Part shown: piece by piece, positions 1 to 7,605 of the stretch
Position numbering within the stretch: the stretch's first letter is position 1
Layout of the letters: each line of letters begins with the position of its first letter
Assembly (NCBI GenBank): GCA_029936425.1
Contig: JAPYSU010000022.1
Coordinates: forward strand, 1-38,020
Direction of reading: 5' to 3'
DNA length: 38,020 nt
Source: Litorimonas sp.
GTDB taxonomy: Bacteria; Pseudomonadota; Alphaproteobacteria; Caulobacterales; Maricaulaceae
Notes under the pieces: generated by a model
Seen by the model: the letters and a program-made list of their open reading frames with translations, nothing else
What the model was told of the DNA's origin: nothing
Databases searched by the model: none
Program-made: the position numbers and the translations under genes

Positions 1-28
1 CCCGGCGCGACTGTGGGAGCCATGTAAG

Positions 29-265
29 AGGCCGCTCCGGTTCCAATCGCTGCCGTGGGGTTAGCGCCCTTGCGAAACATTATATACTTTCGGTCTCCGG
101 CAAGGGGGCCGACCCCGCGGGCAGTCCACCTTATTTGGAAACCGTGAGAAAGGCTCAGCACTTGATGGCGAGTTGGACGAAGGCTGTGGGTGATGCACAA
201 TTTGAATTTGTCCTGTCATTCCACAAGCGCACGCATTCTCGCTTGGCCACATGCGAAATGGCAGG
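29..265 (+). repeat. Dispersed repeat, copy L (inverted relative to copy R)
   Basis: This stretch matches the reverse complement of 37751-38001 in several near-identical blocks. Shared blocks include CCCTTGCGAAACATTA, CGGTCTCCGGCAAGG, GACCCCGCGGGCAGTCCACC and GGCTCAGCACTTGATGGCGA. The outer part ends in a degenerate hairpin at about 212-264, with arms beginning CTGTCATTCC. The differences between copies keep one reading frame for roughly 30 codons (AGSPPY, KAQHLMAS and DAQF are conserved), but a one-base indel lies upstream. I recognise the hairpin as the type of palindrome common in this alphaproteobacterial group. The function is unknown. Confidence 0.75.
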
Positions 266-366
266 AATAGAGTGAAACCCTTTCACGTACCCAACTGTAT
301 TGAGTGACTAGGAACGGGCCGGGCTTTTGCTAGTATCGCGGAAAGGAACAAGGAGGTGTGATCAAG
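266..366. other. Leader without a recognised gene
   Basis: About 100 bases lie between the repeat and the first gene. They hold a Shine-Dalgarno sequence AAGGAGG at 350-356 for the downstream gene. I found no convincing promoter hexamer pair or RNA element. Confidence 0.4.
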
Positions 367-840
367 ATGAAAGCTATTTTCTTATCTGCCTTAATGAGCG
401 CCGTTCTGTTTGGAGCGGGTGAGGCGGCGGCGCAGTCTCCGAATAGCAGCCCTGTCCTGCTCATAGAGTCTCTTCCCTCGGATAAACCGGATTACCGCCG
501 CATGATTTTGGTGAAATATCTTTCGGGTCCGCAGGTGAGTGTGGCTTATAAAGCTTATACAAGATCAGAGTTTGCACAGATTAAGGATGAAACGCCCCCG
601 GAAGTCATCTCGGCTTGCCAAAGCGGCGCGGCGGCGACTTTGACTGAAATCAAAAAGTTTCAAGAAGTTGAAGCCAAGCGAAAAGCGCAAGGTAAACCCC
701 CGGCAGTCGCAAGGTTTTGTATTAAAAACGTCTCGGACTGGGAAGCGACGGGGCGGGATAAATATCTCGATCCGATTTTTCTCGGGCTTCCCTACGCGGC
801 CGTTTTGAAAACGGAATCCAATACCCTGTCTGGAAATTAA
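367..840 (+). CDS. Small secreted protein of unknown function
   Basis: The product is 157 residues long and I do not recognise the family. The N-terminus has a Lys, a hydrophobic stretch and a GEAAAQ site, so a Sec signal peptide cleaved near residue 23 is likely and the mature protein should be periplasmic. The mature part is soluble-looking, with a charged middle (KKFQEVEAKRKAQGK) and two cysteines (SACQ and RFCI) that could form a disulfide. I chose ATG 367 because AAGGAGG at 350-356 is well spaced for it; an in-frame GTG at 358 sits almost on top of that site. The gene stands alone before the BlaI operators, so it is probably not part of that operon. Confidence 0.75.
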   Translation: MKAIFLSALMSAVLFGAGEAAAQSPNSSPVLLIESLPSDKPDYRRMILVKYLSGPQVSVAYKAYTRSEFAQIKDETPPEVISACQSGAAATLTEIKKFQEVEAKRKAQGKPPAVARFCIKNVSDWEATGRDKYLDPIFLGLPYAAVLKTESNTLSGN

Positions 841-861
841 TCTACGGCGACAAATTTCCTA

Positions 862-890
862 TTGACCACAAATGTAATCAATCCTATCGA
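862..890 (+). promoter_or_regulatory. Candidate sigma-70 promoter of the blaI-like operon
   Basis: TTGACC at 862-867 is followed after 17 bases by TATCGA at 885-890. The -35 element is good and the -10 element is weak. Both hexamers overlap or touch the proposed repressor operators, which fits autorepression. Confidence 0.4.
864..879 (+). promoter_or_regulatory. BlaI/MecI-type operator 1
   Basis: GACCACAAATGTAATC is an imperfect palindrome of the BlaI/MecI form ATTACA-NN-TGTAAT. The right half is exact and the left half has two mismatches. It lies in the promoter spacer upstream of the repressor gene. Confidence 0.55.
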
Positions 891-904
891 TTACAGACGT
901 AATT
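889..904 (+). promoter_or_regulatory. BlaI/MecI-type operator 2
   Basis: GATTACAGACGTAATT has an exact ATTACA left half and a right half with one mismatch (CGTAAT). Its centre is 25 bp from operator 1, and it lies just before the blaI-like start codon. Two spaced operators are usual for this repressor family. Confidence 0.6.
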
Positions 905-916
905 GATAGGGAAGAC

Positions 917-1285
917 ATGGCTCAGCGTATTTCACAATCTGAACTCGACATCATGAACGTCCTTTGGGAAAAAAGCCCAATGGCCGCCAGCGATGTCGTA
1001 GAGCGGCTCGATAATGACAAGGACTGGAGCAGCCGGACGGTCAAGACGCTCCTCTCGCGTCTGGTCGAGAAGGGCGCCTTGTCCACCGAGGCCGATGGCC
1101 GGCGTTATTTATATACGCCGCTGATTGCCAAAGAAACCTACGCCTCTCACGCCGCCAAAAGCCTATCTGAGCGTTTATTTGGCGGCCGCGCCGCGCCGCT
1201 CGTGGCGCATCTCGCCCACGGGGACGGCTTGAGCGATACCGATATTCAAGAGCTTGAAGCCCTTCTGGCGAGGTTGAAGAAATGA
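917..1285 (+). CDS. BlaI/MecI/CopY-family transcriptional repressor
   Basis: The product is 122 residues, normal for BlaI/MecI/CopY proteins. Residues 5-72 form a winged helix: the family start ISQSELDIMNVLWE, a recognition helix near 38-54 (SSRTVKTLLSRLVEKG), then the wing GRRYLYTP. The C-terminal part should form the dimerisation helices. The family binds ATTACA-NN-TGTAAT operators and is cleaved when the partner membrane protease senses its signal. Two such operators lie directly upstream, so autoregulation is likely. The stop overlaps the start of the M56 gene as ATGA, the classic repressor-sensor pair. The signal is unknown, and no beta-lactamase gene is nearby. Confidence 0.93.
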   Translation: MAQRISQSELDIMNVLWEKSPMAASDVVERLDNDKDWSSRTVKTLLSRLVEKGALSTEADGRRYLYTPLIAKETYASHAAKSLSERLFGGRAAPLVAHLAHGDGLSDTDIQELEALLARLKK

Positions 1286-2226
1286 CCTTGGCAGATGTGG
1301 CAGATTGGGGGTTGCAGACGGGGCTGGTAGTCAGTTTCTTGATCGGACTGGTGCTGATTATCCGGCGCCCGTTTGCGCGCTATTTGGGGGCGGGGGCGGC
1401 CTATGCTCTCTGGTTGCTGCCCGCTTTGCGCCTGTTCATGCCGACTATGACCGTGCCATTTCTGCGCCGTCCCGCGCCGGAAAATTTTGAAACCGTGAAC
1501 CCGGCCTCAGAAACGCTCCTTTACAACATACCGTCCGAGTCCATGCCGGCCCTCACCGTAGACCCGAGCACTTTTGCAGAGACCTCTTCACATATGTCTA
1601 TCCCTTCAATCTGGGCCGTTATCGCCGTAATCTGGCTGAGCGTCGCAATCATATGGTTCGGATTTCAGCTTGTCCGGCAACGCGCTTTCATGGCCCAGAT
1701 GCGGGCAAACTCGGCCCCGGTCTCAGATCAACTTTCGTCAAGCATTGAGAGCGCCGGAGAAATTACAGGCTTGCGCAGGCTCCCGACTATCCGATTGAGC
1801 CGCGGTGTCTCGGGCCCGATGGTGACAGGTTTGACCCGTCCTCTGATATTGCTTCCGCAGGATTTTGAGGCGCGGTTTAATCCTGAGCAACAGATTTTTG
1901 CTCTGGTGCATGAGATGTCTCATATAAGGCGCGGCGACCTCTGGGTCGCGCTTATTGTGCTCGGTTTTCGCGCGCTGTTCTGGCCTAACCCGCTGGTTCA
2001 TTTCGCGGCGAACAAAATGCGTATTGATCAAGAAGCCGCGTGCGACGCCGCCGTTGTCGCCAAAACAGGCGGAGGCGAGGCCGCCCATTCTTACGCGCAG
2101 ACCCTGGTCCACGCGGCAAGAACATCGACACAGTCCGGTCAACAATCCCCTCTTGGTTTGGCTTTTTATGAGTCAGAGCCGACAGAGAAATTTTCAAAAG
2201 GAGACGAAAATGACGAAATGGTTTGA
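1282..2226 (+). CDS. M56-family (BlaR1-like) membrane zinc metallopeptidase
   Basis: The product is 314 residues. Hydrophobic segments near 12-30, 40-55 and 108-130 are membrane spans. The zinc motif HEMSH is at 210-214, with a further acidic residue E251 in QEAACD, as in BlaR1/MecR1 peptidases. In that family the protease senses an external signal and inactivates the BlaI partner. The start forms an ATGA overlap with the repressor gene. The protein ends soon after the peptidase domain and has no extracytoplasmic sensor domain. The next gene overlaps its last 17 bases in another frame and carries a membrane segment plus a large domain, so the sensor may be a separate chain. Confidence 0.9.
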   Translation: MTLADVADWGLQTGLVVSFLIGLVLIIRRPFARYLGAGAAYALWLLPALRLFMPTMTVPFLRRPAPENFETVNPASETLLYNIPSESMPALTVDPSTFAETSSHMSIPSIWAVIAVIWLSVAIIWFGFQLVRQRAFMAQMRANSAPVSDQLSSSIESAGEITGLRRLPTIRLSRGVSGPMVTGLTRPLILLPQDFEARFNPEQQIFALVHEMSHIRRGDLWVALIVLGFRALFWPNPLVHFAANKMRIDQEAACDAAVVAKTGGGEAAHSYAQTLVHAARTSTQSGQQSPLGLAFYESEPTEKFSKGDENDEMV

Positions 2227-3292
2227 TTTGGGTGTGTCCCACCCTTTGGCGCTTGGCATGGCCCATCCCCTTGCGGACAGGCTTGAGACTTTAGGAAGTC
2301 CGAAAGTCAATAAATTCTGGGCGAAGGGAACAACAGCTGCGTTTGTTCTCGGTGTTGCGGCACTGTCAGCGCCGCTGACAATCGCAGAGAGTCATCCGGA
2401 AAACACTCTCGAAGACACGGTGGTCACCACCCATGATAAAAAATCCGTGATCAAGATTTACAAAACCGATGATGACGGCAACGAGATAAAGAAGCACTAT
2501 GAAATTGAACTCAAGGGCGATGAATTCGAAGCTTACGAATTTGACGAAGATGGAAACAAGCGGAAAGTCGAGGCCTCCGAGATTGAAGGCTTCAATCTTG
2601 AAGACGCTAAAAACTCCAAGTCTTGGGCTTTTTCAATCGGGGAGGACAATCAGCTAAAATTTGATTCCGGAAAACATATTTCTTCGGGCGCAAAAGGCGA
2701 GGTCAGACTGCTGCGGTTTCCGGACAAGGGCGGTATGAAGAAAGTGTTCAGGCTGGAAGGGCTGAAAGAGCTGTCAAATCTGGAAGAACTGGAAAAACTC
2801 TCTGAACTGGAAAGCTTGGACGAGGTCGAAAAACTTAAAGTCCTAGAGGCGATTAAAAAGATAGAAGGTCTGGAAAGTCTTGAAAGATTAGAAAGCGAAC
2901 TCTCTGATGTTTTTGTTTGGAATGGCGACATGCCGGAGCCACCAGAGCCGCCCCTTCCGCCAGGATATAAAAATGAAGACGGAGACGTTTCCGTTACGCG
3001 TAGTTTCGTCTTTTCCGACAGTAAGTTGCTGGACGGCGAAATGCCACTTCGCTTTAAAATGGGAAAGAAAGATGGCTATGTCTTGTTTAATGAAGAGGGC
3101 CAAATGGCAGAAGCCAAATTGGCCGCGGCCAAATCCATGCTCGAAACTGTAGAGTCTATGCTCGAAAATGTCGACGGTTCGAAAGAGTCGGAGCAGGAGC
3201 TGAAACAAGCTCGCAAAGATCTCACGAAAGCTCGAAAAGCACTGGAAGATGCCCGTTTACGGATAAAAAATACAGAGAAAGCGAGCGAATAA
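2210..3292 (+). CDS. Membrane-anchored coiled-coil protein, probable sensor half of the M56 system
   Basis: The product is 360 residues, starting at ATG 2210 behind the site AAAGGAGA. A longer open frame upstream is only a shadow of the M56 gene. Residues about 15-30 (HPLADRLETLG) resemble the segment that follows the peptidase domain in longer M56 proteins. One membrane span lies near 37-58. Next come acidic, Lys-rich sequence (KTDDDGNEIKKHYEI), Leu-Glu heptad-like repeats at about 185-235, a proline patch (PEPPEPPLPPG) and a C-terminal coiled coil from about 300 to the end. The domain after the span is probably periplasmic. I infer a signal-sensing or partner role because it is translationally coupled to the protease. 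Confidence 0.75.
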   Translation: MTKWFDLGVSHPLALGMAHPLADRLETLGSPKVNKFWAKGTTAAFVLGVAALSAPLTIAESHPENTLEDTVVTTHDKKSVIKIYKTDDDGNEIKKHYEIELKGDEFEAYEFDEDGNKRKVEASEIEGFNLEDAKNSKSWAFSIGEDNQLKFDSGKHISSGAKGEVRLLRFPDKGGMKKVFRLEGLKELSNLEELEKLSELESLDEVEKLKVLEAIKKIEGLESLERLESELSDVFVWNGDMPEPPEPPLPPGYKNEDGDVSVTRSFVFSDSKLLDGEMPLRFKMGKKDGYVLFNEEGQMAEAKLAAAKSMLETVESMLENVDGSKESEQELKQARKDLTKARKALEDARLRIKNTEKASE

Positions 3293-3401
3293 AGTGTGGA
3301 GTTAGGGTGTCAGAAGTGAATCAAACTTTGCACCTGAAACTTAAATAATTCCTCATAAATGCGGGCGGGGCTTGGTTATTGCCAAGGTCCGTCCTATTTA
3401 T

Positions 3402-4841
3402 ATGAGCATGAAAAAGACATTTCTCTCTCTTCTCGCAAGTGCATGTGTCATAGTCCCCGGACTATTTAGCGGCACCGCGCAAGCTCAGTTTCTGGACGGT
3501 CCACCGGAGCGGATTGTTCCGGAGTCGCAAATGCAGGTGCAACTCTCTTACGCGCCTGTGGTAAAACAAACAGCCCCAGCTGTCGTCAATGTTTACACGT
3601 CGCGGACCGTTAGAACGCGTAGCGGCGCCGATTTTTTTGAACGTATGTTTGGAATGCAGCGCGCGCCGCAAGAAAGAGTGGAGAGCTCTCTCGGATCGGG
3701 CGTGATTGTGCGCTCAAACGGGATTATCGTCACGAACGCTCACGTCGTCAAAGGCGCGGATGAATTGAAAGTCGTTTTGAATGACCGTCGGGAATTCCCC
3801 GCCGAGATTGTGGCGCAGGATGAAGAAATTGATGTTGCAGTCTTGAGGGTTGAGACGAATGGAGAGCGGCTCCCCTTTCTGCCCATTCAAAAAGAAAGCC
3901 AGAACCTTGAAATTGGAGATATAGTTCTGGCAATTGGAAATCCCTTTGGGGTTGGGCAAACGGTTACAAACGGAATTGTCTCGGCCTTGGGGCGAACTAA
4001 TGTGACTGATTTATCTTCATTCATTCAAACAGATGCCGCTGTGAACCCAGGAAATTCGGGCGGCGCTCTTGTCGACTTGTCAGGAGAGCTTGTCGGCGTA
4101 AATACGGCAATATTCTCTCGTTCTGGTGGATCTAACGGGATCGGATTTGCTATTCCGTCCGAACTCGTCAGCCGCGCTGTAGACAGCGCACTATCTGAAG
4201 GGCGAATTGTTCGTCCGTGGATTGGCGCGCGTACAAATGCTGTCGATGCGACCATGGCCTCCGCCTTGGGGTTGGATCGTTCAAAAGGCGCGGTCATAAA
4301 TGAAATATTGCCGCAAGGCCCCGCCGATAGAGCTGGCCTTGAAAAAGGCGACGTTATTCTTTCCGTGGACGGCACCCCGATAAATGATGATAGCGGTCTT
4401 CGGTTTAAGCTTGCGACGCTGCGTAAAGGCGAAGAGGTGGCTATTCGCTATTTCCGGGAAGGTTCAGAGCGGACAGTGAATGTTGAAACTGATATTCCGC
4501 AGGAATCGCCGGAAAGGGACGAACGTAAAATTCGAGGTATGAATCCGTTTGATGGGGCCACTATCGTAAATATGAGTCCCGCCCTAGGAGACGAACTTGG
4601 CTTTGATCCCTTTATTTCTGGGGTCATGGTCTTGAAAATTGAACGCGGTAGTGCGGCGAATTATAATCGATTGAGGCCTGGGGATTTTCTAATCGGATTA
4701 AATGAGGAAGATATTACTTCAACCCGGCAGTTTGAATCGCTTCTCGAGACGGTTGAATCCGCGGAAGGGTGGAAACTATCTATCGACCGCAATGGCCGAA
4801 TTGGCGTTCTTCCGACCCGATATCTCCCGCGCGAGCAATAG
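3402..4841 (+). CDS. degQ: Deg/HtrA-type periplasmic serine protease with two PDZ domains
   Basis: The product is 479 residues. It has a signal peptide (MKKTFLSLLASACVIV, cleaved after AQA), a trypsin-like domain with triad H114 (TNAHVV), D144 (DVAVL) and S219 (GNSGGAL), then PDZ1 at about 270-365 and PDZ2 at about 385-470. HtrA proteases degrade or refold damaged envelope proteins as cage-forming oligomers. The loop before the protease core is short, as in DegQ rather than DegP, so the symbol is a best guess. Start choice is uncertain: ATG 3402 and ATG 3408 are both possible with weak ribosome sites, and an in-frame TTG at 3372 is less likely. The stop TAG is directly followed by the frame of rarA. 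Confidence 0.93.
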   Translation: MSMKKTFLSLLASACVIVPGLFSGTAQAQFLDGPPERIVPESQMQVQLSYAPVVKQTAPAVVNVYTSRTVRTRSGADFFERMFGMQRAPQERVESSLGSGVIVRSNGIIVTNAHVVKGADELKVVLNDRREFPAEIVAQDEEIDVAVLRVETNGERLPFLPIQKESQNLEIGDIVLAIGNPFGVGQTVTNGIVSALGRTNVTDLSSFIQTDAAVNPGNSGGALVDLSGELVGVNTAIFSRSGGSNGIGFAIPSELVSRAVDSALSEGRIVRPWIGARTNAVDATMASALGLDRSKGAVINEILPQGPADRAGLEKGDVILSVDGTPINDDSGLRFKLATLRKGEEVAIRYFREGSERTVNVETDIPQESPERDERKIRGMNPFDGATIVNMSPALGDELGFDPFISGVMVLKIERGSAANYNRLRPGDFLIGLNEEDITSTRQFESLLETVESAEGWKLSIDRNGRIGVLPTRYLPREQ

Positions 4842-4844
4842 ATT

Positions 4845-6152
4845 ATTTCCGACTTATTCTCATCTGCAGGTTTAGAAAAAGCGGCGCCGCGCCCGCTCGC
4901 GGATCAATTGCGCCCGACGACCCTGTCTGACGTTATTGGGCAGGATCATCTGCTCTCCAAAGAGGCGCCACTTGCTCGAATGCTCGCCAGTGGACGGCTT
5001 AGCTCCCTAATTTTGTGGGGGCCGCCCGGAGTTGGAAAGACAACTCTGGCCCGTATCATTGCTGATCATGCCGATATGGAGTTCGTCCAGCTCTCGGCCG
5101 TTTTCTCAGGCGTTGCGGATTTACGCAAAGTCTTTGAAGCGGCAAAAGCGCGGAGAAGTACAGGACGCGGAACGCTTCTTTTTGTCGACGAAATCCACCG
5201 CTTTAATAAAGCGCAACAAGATGGATTTCTGCCTTATGTGGAAAATGGCACGATTACGCTAATCGGCGCGACCACTGAAAATCCAAGTTTTGAGCTTAAT
5301 AGCGCCTTGCTTTCCAGAGCCCAGGTCTATGTTTTAAAGCGTCTAGACGAAGACGCGATTGACGGCCTGCTGAAACGGGCTGAAACGCATTTAAGAAAAT
5401 CTTTGCCTGTTATCGAAGGGGGACGGCAGGCCCTTAGAGATATGGCCGATGGCGACGGGCGTTATGCGTTAAGTCTTGCTGAGATTTTATTTGATTATTC
5501 CGGCCAGACTGAATTTGATGAAAAGGGCGTTGCTCAGATACTCCAGAAACGGCGCGCCCATTACGACAAAGGCGGCGAGCAGCATTATAATCTGATTTCC
5601 GCTTTGCATAAATCGGTGCGGGGCTCTGATCCGGACGCCGCTTTATACTGGCTCGCTAGAATGCTCTCCGGCGGTGAAGACCCGATTTATATTGCCAGGC
5701 GGCTTGTCCGTATGGCGAGTGAAGATATTGGGTTAGCGGATGCTTCGGCCCTTCCGGCGGCAATGGCCTCGCTTTCGGCTTATCAGCTTCTTGGCACGCC
5801 CGAAGGAGAGCTGGCTTTGGCACAAACTGTTGTGCATCTGGCGTCTGCGCCAAAATCTAATGCAGTTTATTCGGCGTTCAAGGCTGCGCAAAAACTGGCC
5901 AATGACACGGGCTCACTTTCACCGCCGGCTCATATTCTGAACGCGCCAACGGCGCTCATGAAAGATTTGGGGTATGGTGACGGATATCAATACGACCCAG
6001 ATACACCCGAAGGTTTTTCCGGGCAGGACTATTTTCCAGACGGGATGGGGCGTGTGGACCTATATAATCCAAAGGGCGACGGAGATGAGAGAGACATAAA
6101 AAACCGCCTGTCCAAATGGCGGGCTATTCGGAAAGCGAAGTCAGATAGTTAA
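4845..6152 (+). CDS. rarA: RarA/MgsA replication-recombination AAA+ ATPase, probable ATT start
   Basis: RarA acts at stalled replication forks, with a clamp-loader-like ATPase and a C-terminal tetramer domain. Walker A is GPPGVGKT at 59-66; Walker B is LLFVDEIHR; the family signature ATTENPSFELNSALLSRA and the C-terminal block ISALHKSVRGSDPDAALYW are present. The usual alphaproteobacterial N-terminus (DLF, then APRPLADxLRP) is encoded upstream of the first canonical start, a TTG at 4908. Reading back in frame there is no ATG, GTG or TTG before the degQ stop at 4839-4841, only ATT at 4842 and 4845. I therefore propose an ATT start, giving 435 residues. The alternative is TTG 4908 with a truncated N-terminus. 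Confidence 0.93.
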   Translation: MSDLFSSAGLEKAAPRPLADQLRPTTLSDVIGQDHLLSKEAPLARMLASGRLSSLILWGPPGVGKTTLARIIADHADMEFVQLSAVFSGVADLRKVFEAAKARRSTGRGTLLFVDEIHRFNKAQQDGFLPYVENGTITLIGATTENPSFELNSALLSRAQVYVLKRLDEDAIDGLLKRAETHLRKSLPVIEGGRQALRDMADGDGRYALSLAEILFDYSGQTEFDEKGVAQILQKRRAHYDKGGEQHYNLISALHKSVRGSDPDAALYWLARMLSGGEDPIYIARRLVRMASEDIGLADASALPAAMASLSAYQLLGTPEGELALAQTVVHLASAPKSNAVYSAFKAAQKLANDTGSLSPPAHILNAPTALMKDLGYGDGYQYDPDTPEGFSGQDYFPDGMGRVDLYNPKGDGDERDIKNRLSKWRAIRKAKSDS

Positions 6153-6232
6153 GCTGTTTTGCTGAGCACAAAAATTCCTTTTCTTTGCCATTCAGAACGC
6201 AGGCGTCTATGTCAAAGTCATGAGAGTTTATC

Positions 6233-6619
6233 ATGTATAATTTAATCCTGGTCGCGCTTGGCGGGGCGATAGGCGCGAGTGGCCGCTACGGTTTATCGGC
6301 GCTGAGTTTGCGTCAGTTCGGTCCGGGATTTCCTGTTGGCACTTTAGCCGCCAATATTATCGGCAGCGCCGCCATGGGACTCTTGGTGGGGTGGCTCGCC
6401 TTTCGCGGGGCAGAAAATGCCCAAAGCCTCCAATTGTTTCTGGGCGTGGGGCTGCTCGGCGGATTTACAACGTTCAGCGCTTTTTCTCTCGAGAGTTATT
6501 TACTGCTTGAGAAGAAAGCTTTTGGGGCCTTTTTAGGATATATTGGCGCTTCCTTTTTTATCTCCCTTGCCGCCTTGGCTTTGGGATTATGGATTTCTCG
6601 TATGGTGTTTTCGTCATGA
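6233..6619 (+). CDS. crcB: CrcB/Fluc fluoride channel
   Basis: The product is 128 residues, standard for Fluc channels that export toxic fluoride as antiparallel dimers in the inner membrane. Four membrane helices are visible. Family signatures are GGAIGASGRYGLS at the N-terminus, GTLAANIIGS in helix 2 and GGFTTFSAFS, the helix-3 break that holds the central sodium and lines the pore. The start is ATG 6233 with GAGAG upstream. The stop overlaps the rluC start as ATGA, so the two are co-translated. I looked for a fluoride riboswitch in the 80-base leader and saw none. Confidence 0.95.
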   Translation: MYNLILVALGGAIGASGRYGLSALSLRQFGPGFPVGTLAANIIGSAAMGLLVGWLAFRGAENAQSLQLFLGVGLLGGFTTFSAFSLESYLLLEKKAFGAFLGYIGASFFISLAALALGLWISRMVFSS

Positions 6620-7605
6620 GTGGTGTGCATAATTTGACTGTTCCCGAAACGGATGAAGGTTCGCGCCTGGACCGTTGGTTCAAAAAACAGTTCCCGCATG
6701 TGCCACACGGGCGTGTTGAAAAGCTGCTGCGGACAGGTCAAATTCGTGTGGACGCCAAACGCGCAAAAGGGAATTTTCGGCTTGAAGCAGGTCAGACTAT
6801 TCGCGTCCCGCCTCTGCCCGATCCCTCGGACATGAGCGAGACGCCGCCAGTCAATGAAGACGATAAGAAATTTATCCGCAGTCTTGTGATTTATGAGGAT
6901 AATGATCTGATCGCGCTGAATAAACCGACAGGTATAGCCGTTCAGGGCGGATCAAAAACCACCCGCCATATCGACGGAATGTTACCGGCATTGGGGGAGG
7001 GGTGCCGATTGGTACATCGTCTTGACCGAGACACATCAGGCGTTCTTTTGATTGCGAAATCGGTCAATAGTGCAAAGTGGGCCGGGCGGGCTTTTCAAAA
7101 CCGTCGAGCGCAAAAAATCTATTGGGGCATTACGAACGGCGTCCCTCAACCGAAGTCTGGCGAGATCAAAGGTTATATGGCCAAAGGCAGATTGGACAAC
7201 CGATTTGGCAATGTCCATGAGGGCAAGGAATTGATGGTTCCTGTGCGTCATGGAGCGGATGGCGGAAAACACGCGAAGACGCTTTATGATGTGAAAGCGC
7301 AAGCGGGCCAAAAAGCAGCTTGGGTTATCATGATGCCACTAACCGGGCGCACGCACCAACTTCGCCTTCACATGCAGCTTCTCGGCGCGCCAATTGCGGG
7401 AGATCCAAAATATATGACAGATAGGCCGCTGCCGGGCGGCATAGAGACGTCTTTGCATCTTCATGCCCGGTCACTGACAATTCCTCGCGACGGCAAACCG
7501 GATCTATCTTTCCAAGCCCCTTTGCCTGAGCATATGGAAAGCGCCTTTAAAATGCTTGGCTTTAATCCGGAAAATGATGATGTCGATTGGGACGCACTGA
7601 GCTAA
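6616..7605 (+). CDS. rluC: RluC-family 23S rRNA pseudouridine synthase
   Basis: The product is 329 residues. An S4-type RNA-binding domain (about 15-70, SRLDRWFKK then GRVEKLLRTGQIRVD) precedes the synthase core. The catalytic motif HRLDRDTSG lies at 134-142 with D137 as the nucleophile, and GRTHQLRLHMQLLGAPIAGD is the C-terminal family motif. It should convert uridines to pseudouridine in 23S rRNA; RluC rather than RluD is suggested by the N-terminus but is not certain. I chose ATG 6616, which overlaps the crcB stop, over an in-frame ATG 27 bases upstream inside crcB. The stop overlaps the next ATG by one base. Confidence 0.92.
   Translation: MSGVHNLTVPETDEGSRLDRWFKKQFPHVPHGRVEKLLRTGQIRVDAKRAKGNFRLEAGQTIRVPPLPDPSDMSETPPVNEDDKKFIRSLVIYEDNDLIALNKPTGIAVQGGSKTTRHIDGMLPALGEGCRLVHRLDRDTSGVLLIAKSVNSAKWAGRAFQNRRAQKIYWGITNGVPQPKSGEIKGYMAKGRLDNRFGNVHEGKELMVPVRHGADGGKHAKTLYDVKAQAGQKAAWVIMMPLTGRTHQLRLHMQLLGAPIAGDPKYMTDRPLPGGIETSLHLHARSLTIPRDGKPDLSFQAPLPEHMESAFKMLGFNPENDDVDWDALS

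Noticed and set aside
1955..2209. Upstream extension of the coiled-coil sensor gene
   Set aside because: It lies over the M56 peptidase coding region in another frame, encodes low-quality sequence, and ATG 2210 has a good ribosome site.
3301..3401. Sigma-E-like or EcfG promoter before degQ
   Set aside because: GAAACTT is present but the matching -10 and spacing are not convincing.
6153..6232. Possible fluoride riboswitch before crcB
   Set aside because: The leader is only about 80 bases and lacks the conserved pseudoknot segments of the crcB motif that I could recognise.
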